Positions 61,500-64,000 of a DNA stretch of 64,000 nt are shown in pieces. The translations under genes were made by a program, and so were the position numbers. The DNA comes from Calothrix anomala FACHB-343. GTDB taxonomy: Bacteria; Cyanobacteriota; Cyanobacteriia; Cyanobacteriales; Nostocaceae. The number at the start of each line of letters is the position of its first letter. Position 1 is the stretch's first letter. Below the pieces are notes generated by a model. That model saw nothing but the letters and a program-made list of their open reading frames with translations, was not told the origin of the DNA and made no database searches. The stretch spans positions 62,001-126,000 of the forward strand of contig NZ_JACJQG010000014.1 in the NCBI RefSeq assembly GCF_014696435.1. Reading direction: 5' to 3'.

Positions 61500-61677
61500 G
61501 ATAAACGCTATCCTGGGAAACTAATATGTAATTGTTCAGTTCTTTATTGTAGTGATTCTACGAAGTCCATGACAGATTCATGAGGATTCCATCAAAATAG
61601 GATCTTAGTGCGATATGACCCACCCCAGCTGGGAACGATTAATATAGACCAACGCCAAAGGATACAGGAACGCATTT

Positions 61678-62355
61678 ATGCTTTCAAAAAACGGCGAATA
61701 TCAATCATTAGAAATAACAGAAACAGTTTTACCTGTGGCGTCTCATCTCACAGAAGCTGAGGACGCACTCACAGGAGTATCTATAGCAACGCCAACTAAA
61801 TTTTATGGTTGCTACAGCGATTATATGGAAATGTCTGCACCAGCAGCTATAGTTGCTGAGTATTTGAATACTCATGCTTCATGGTTTGCACGCTGCGCCG
61901 AACCCATGAAGGTGCAACCTCTGGGAGAAAATGGTTATGCTTTAATAATTGGCCGTTTTGGTTCTTTTGGCTATGAAGTTGAACCGAAAATCGGTTTGGA
62001 ATTATTACCAGCCGATGAAGGAATTTACCGTATTCGTACTATCCCCATACCTGATTACCAAGCACCCGGTTACGACGTAGATTATCGAGCATCAATGAAA
62101 TTAGTCGAAAATTTGGCTGAGGTTCCCGGTAAATTTGCTGAGTTAACAAGAGTCGAGTGGGAATTGGATTTAACTGTAGATCTTCACTTTCCCCGGTTTA
62201 TTCAGCGATTACCCAAGTCTTTAATTCAATCTACAGGCGATCGCTTACTTAACCAAATCGTCCGTCAAGTTTCTCGGCGCTTAACTCGCAAAGTCCAAGA
62301 AGATTTTCATCAATCTTTAGGAATTCCCTTTTCTGCTTCTAAGAAAAAGCGGTAA
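61678..62355 (+). CDS. DUF1997 family protein
   Basis: 225 aa, cyanobacterial and plastid conserved protein of unknown function. The DUF1997 region covers about residues 35-215, with TPTKFYGCYSDYMEMSAPAA near 38-57, WFARCAEPMKVQPLGENGYA and FPRFIQRLPKSLIQSTGDRL near 175-194. The tail is basic (SASKKKR). No membrane or signal segment is seen. It converges toward the DUF4079 gene, with GTCAACA heptads (62357-62388) between them. Confidence 0.9.
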   Translation: MLSKNGEYQSLEITETVLPVASHLTEAEDALTGVSIATPTKFYGCYSDYMEMSAPAAIVAEYLNTHASWFARCAEPMKVQPLGENGYALIIGRFGSFGYEVEPKIGLELLPADEGIYRIRTIPIPDYQAPGYDVDYRASMKLVENLAEVPGKFAELTRVEWELDLTVDLHFPRFIQRLPKSLIQSTGDRLLNQIVRQVSRRLTRKVQEDFHQSLGIPFSASKKKR

Positions 62356-62435
62356 TACAGTCAACAGTCAACAGTCAACAGTCAATAGTGCATAATCCAC
62401 AATCTATTGACTAATGACCATTGACTAATGACTAA

Positions 62436-62906
62436 CTATGCATTTGTGAGAATTCTTTGCACAATTTGTACCCCAGTGACTGCTTGCCAAGCAAATAGTC
62501 CTAAAAGAGTAAAATTTAATAAAATATGTGTCATTCTTGCCCAATTTGCTCCTTTTTGCATATAAGGAGATAGAGCAGCAGAAAAAGCAATCAGGGTAGT
62601 CATCCCTAAACCTGCCAATAGGTGAGGGCCAACAAACAATTTGCCATTATTAATGTAGGTTACGGCCATACCACCAACCGAACCCGCTACCATTAGACCC
62701 AAAAGTATAGAGCCAATTTGGTAATGTCTAATGTTATACCTACCTTTAATTAGTTCTTTCTTTTGGTCGCTCGACGCATTTCTAGTACGCTGTACTTGTA
62801 GCCCTAAATAAGCAGCATAAATTGATACCGCAAGTAATAACCACATCAGCAGTGGGTGAAAGAAGTTCAGCCAATACTTGGTAGATTGAGAAAGTGCCAA
62901 ATCCAT
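62436..62906 (-). CDS. DUF4079 membrane protein
   Basis: 156 aa, four membrane helices: about residues 14-35 (FFHPLLMWLLLAVSIYAAYL), 64-84, 93-112 and 123-145. The loop QVQRTRNASSDQKKELIKGR between helices 1 and 2 and the motif YNIRHYQIGSILLGLM are typical of DUF4079. Conserved His (HPLLMW, RHYQIG, GPHLLAG, THILLNF) might bind haem, as in cytochrome b561-like proteins; this is inference. The function is unknown. The start ATG is at 62906 and the next gene begins 344 bp away on the other strand. Confidence 0.88.
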   Translation of the reverse strand: MDLALSQSTKYWLNFFHPLLMWLLLAVSIYAAYLGLQVQRTRNASSDQKKELIKGRYNIRHYQIGSILLGLMVAGSVGGMAVTYINNGKLFVGPHLLAGLGMTTLIAFSAALSPYMQKGANWARMTHILLNFTLLGLFAWQAVTGVQIVQRILTNA

Positions 62907-63006
62907 AGGTTAATCGCCCGATTATTAAATCTTCATAAAAATTAGCATAACTCTATTTCTTTAGATTCGCGGTATAAGGTTGAAAAGAGACTAGTACCGC
63001 AAGGCG

Positions 63007-63125
63007 GAATTCAAAATTCAAAATTCAAAATTCAAAATTAAGACATAGTAAGCGTTTCTCTGATTTGGAATGGTATATTCATCTACGCCGTAATGTACTA
63101 GGGGCTAGGGACTAGGGGCTAGAGA
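63007..63125. repeat. CAAAATT heptads and GGGCTAG-type run
   Basis: Positions 63007-63039 contain AATTCAA/CAAAATT units. Positions 63101-63125 contain GGGGCTAGGGACTAG units like those at 17481-17520. No gene was found in 62907-63250. Confidence 0.85.
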
Positions 63126-63250
63126 TGAGGGAAGATGGTTTTGTTGTTGATTGTGAATTAGTTGGTGGAGTCTCTTGCAAAAGTGGATAAACAATTTCAG
63201 ACTGAATTGTGAGGCTAGATCAACAATAACCGTCTGTGCGGAATTTCTCG

Positions 63251-64000
63251 ATGACAGAAAACAATGATATGTTGCTGCTTGCGGCGGCTAAAAGCGGTGA
63301 TATCAAGCGGCTGAATGCGCTATTGACTGCTGGTGTAAATGTAGACTCGTGCGATCGCGATGGAACGACAGCGTTAATGTTCGCTGCTAATTTAGGTTAC
63401 ACGGAAATTGTGCGATCGCTCCTAGATGCTGGGGCGAATATTAACCTACCGAGAAAACGTTACCGATTGACAGCTTTAATGCTAGCTGCTACTGCTAAAC
63501 AGCTAGATATTGTCAAGCTTTTGATATCTAGAGGCGCAGATGTCAATGCTACCAATGAAGATGGTAGTACAGCTTTAATGGCAGCCGCACTTAAAGGTTA
63601 TGTCGATATAGTCAAAGTTTTACTAGCTGCTGGTGCCCAAGTTAACATCACAGATAAAGATGATGACACAGCTTTAAAGCTAGCAGTCAAGCAGGGACAT
63701 GCAGCCGTTGTTGAAGCATTTATCCAAAATGGCGCAGATGTCAATACCCAAGATGCAGAAGGTGAAACACTGTTAACAATCGCCGTAGACTTGGGACATC
63801 TAGCAGTTGTGAACACACTTATAGCAGCTGGGGTTGATGTCAACGCAGAAAATCAAGATGGTGGAACTGCACTATCAGCCGCAGTCGCCGCAGGTAATGT
63901 AGAAATTGTTACCGCTTTATTAGATAAAGACATTGATATCAATCGCCAAGATAGTGATGGCGAAACAGCTTTACATATTGCATCTGTGGAAGGCTATTTA
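63251..64000 (+). CDS. Ankyrin-repeat protein (3' end beyond window)
   Basis: Open for 250 codons from ATG 63251 (MTENNDMLLLAAAKSGDIKR) to the window end without a stop. The reading frame consists of ankyrin repeats of about 33 residues. Each carries DGxTALMxAAxxGxxxIVxxLLxAGAxVN: DRDGTTALMFAANLGYTEIV, NEDGSTALMAAALKGYVDIV, DAEGETLLTIAVDLGHLAVV and NQDGGTALSAAVAAGNVEIV are visible examples. At least seven repeats are present. Such proteins are protein-binding scaffolds. A gene-length statement is not possible because the 3' end is outside the window. Confidence 0.9.
   Translation, partial: MTENNDMLLLAAAKSGDIKRLNALLTAGVNVDSCDRDGTTALMFAANLGYTEIVRSLLDAGANINLPRKRYRLTALMLAATAKQLDIVKLLISRGADVNATNEDGSTALMAAALKGYVDIVKVLLAAGAQVNITDKDDDTALKLAVKQGHAAVVEAFIQNGADVNTQDAEGETLLTIAVDLGHLAVVNTLIAAGVDVNAENQDGGTALSAAVAAGNVEIVTALLDKDIDINRQDSDGETALHIASVEGYL

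Overview
The window comes from a filamentous, heterocyst-forming cyanobacterium of the Nostocales. The evidence is a phycobilisome gene set (nblA, cpcS, cpcL), menH, a hetZ-patU developmental cluster, three AvaK (akinete-marker type) proteins, the octamer GCGATCGC throughout, and many heptanucleotide tandem repeats between genes. No rRNA, tRNA, CRISPR array or prophage was found. It is an ordinary chromosomal segment with many small dispersed repeats and one tnpB insertion sequence.

Region by region. 0.3-9.4 kb: an ABC ATPase, rsmG, two unrecognised membrane proteins, uvsE, an Hsp70-like ATPase and a 10-unit 21-bp tandem array. 10-13.5 kb: three PRC-barrel/DUF2382 (AvaK-like) genes in a row. 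13.5-18.2 kb: an MFS exporter, a Kir-type K+ channel, an HtrA/Deg protease and an InrS-like CsoR regulator. 18.3-23.3 kb: menH, an SRPBCC protein, a CPXCG protein with a B12/radical-SAM protein, a SemiSWEET and a secreted protein. 23.4-23.9 kb: a truncated gene next to a MITE-like repeat. 24.0-26.4 kb: a TgpA-like transglutaminase homologue that lacks two of its three catalytic residues.

26.7-38.9 kb is the most coherent block. Read on the minus strand it runs amiC1, amiC2, (tnpB insertion), murI, sds, hetZ, patU. It joins septal peptidoglycan remodelling, D-glutamate supply, prenyl-quinone side-chain synthesis and heterocyst commitment. From memory the same gene order surrounds hetZ in Anabaena sp. 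PCC 7120. A TnpB element sits immediately upstream of murI, and murI's annotated 5' extension runs into the element's right end.

39.5-45.5 kb: a Na+/H+ antiporter, a SIMPL protein, ssb with a perfect cyanobacterial LexA box, and mreBCD with a terminator. 45.7-47.4 kb: an NTF2-like protein, a divergent cupin/HxlR pair with two matching CTTG-N7-CAAG palindromes, an AraC remnant and an unlisted 50-aa cysteine protein. 47.6-50.4 kb: phycobilisome genes (nblA, cpcS, an overlapping HEXXH protein, the membrane-anchored rod linker cpcL). 50.7-64 kb: a four-repeat secreted protein, GNAT and methyltransferase genes, a BMP-type lipoprotein translationally linked to a large sensor histidine kinase, an SDR, a membrane-anchored GH104-like muramidase, an NmrA-like reductase, DUF1997 and DUF4079 proteins, and an ankyrin-repeat protein cut by the window end.

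The best candidates for undescribed biology are the BMP-lipoprotein/histidine-kinase pair, the catalytically dead transglutaminase, the tnpB insertion with its predicted guide in murI, and the 21-bp palindromic array.
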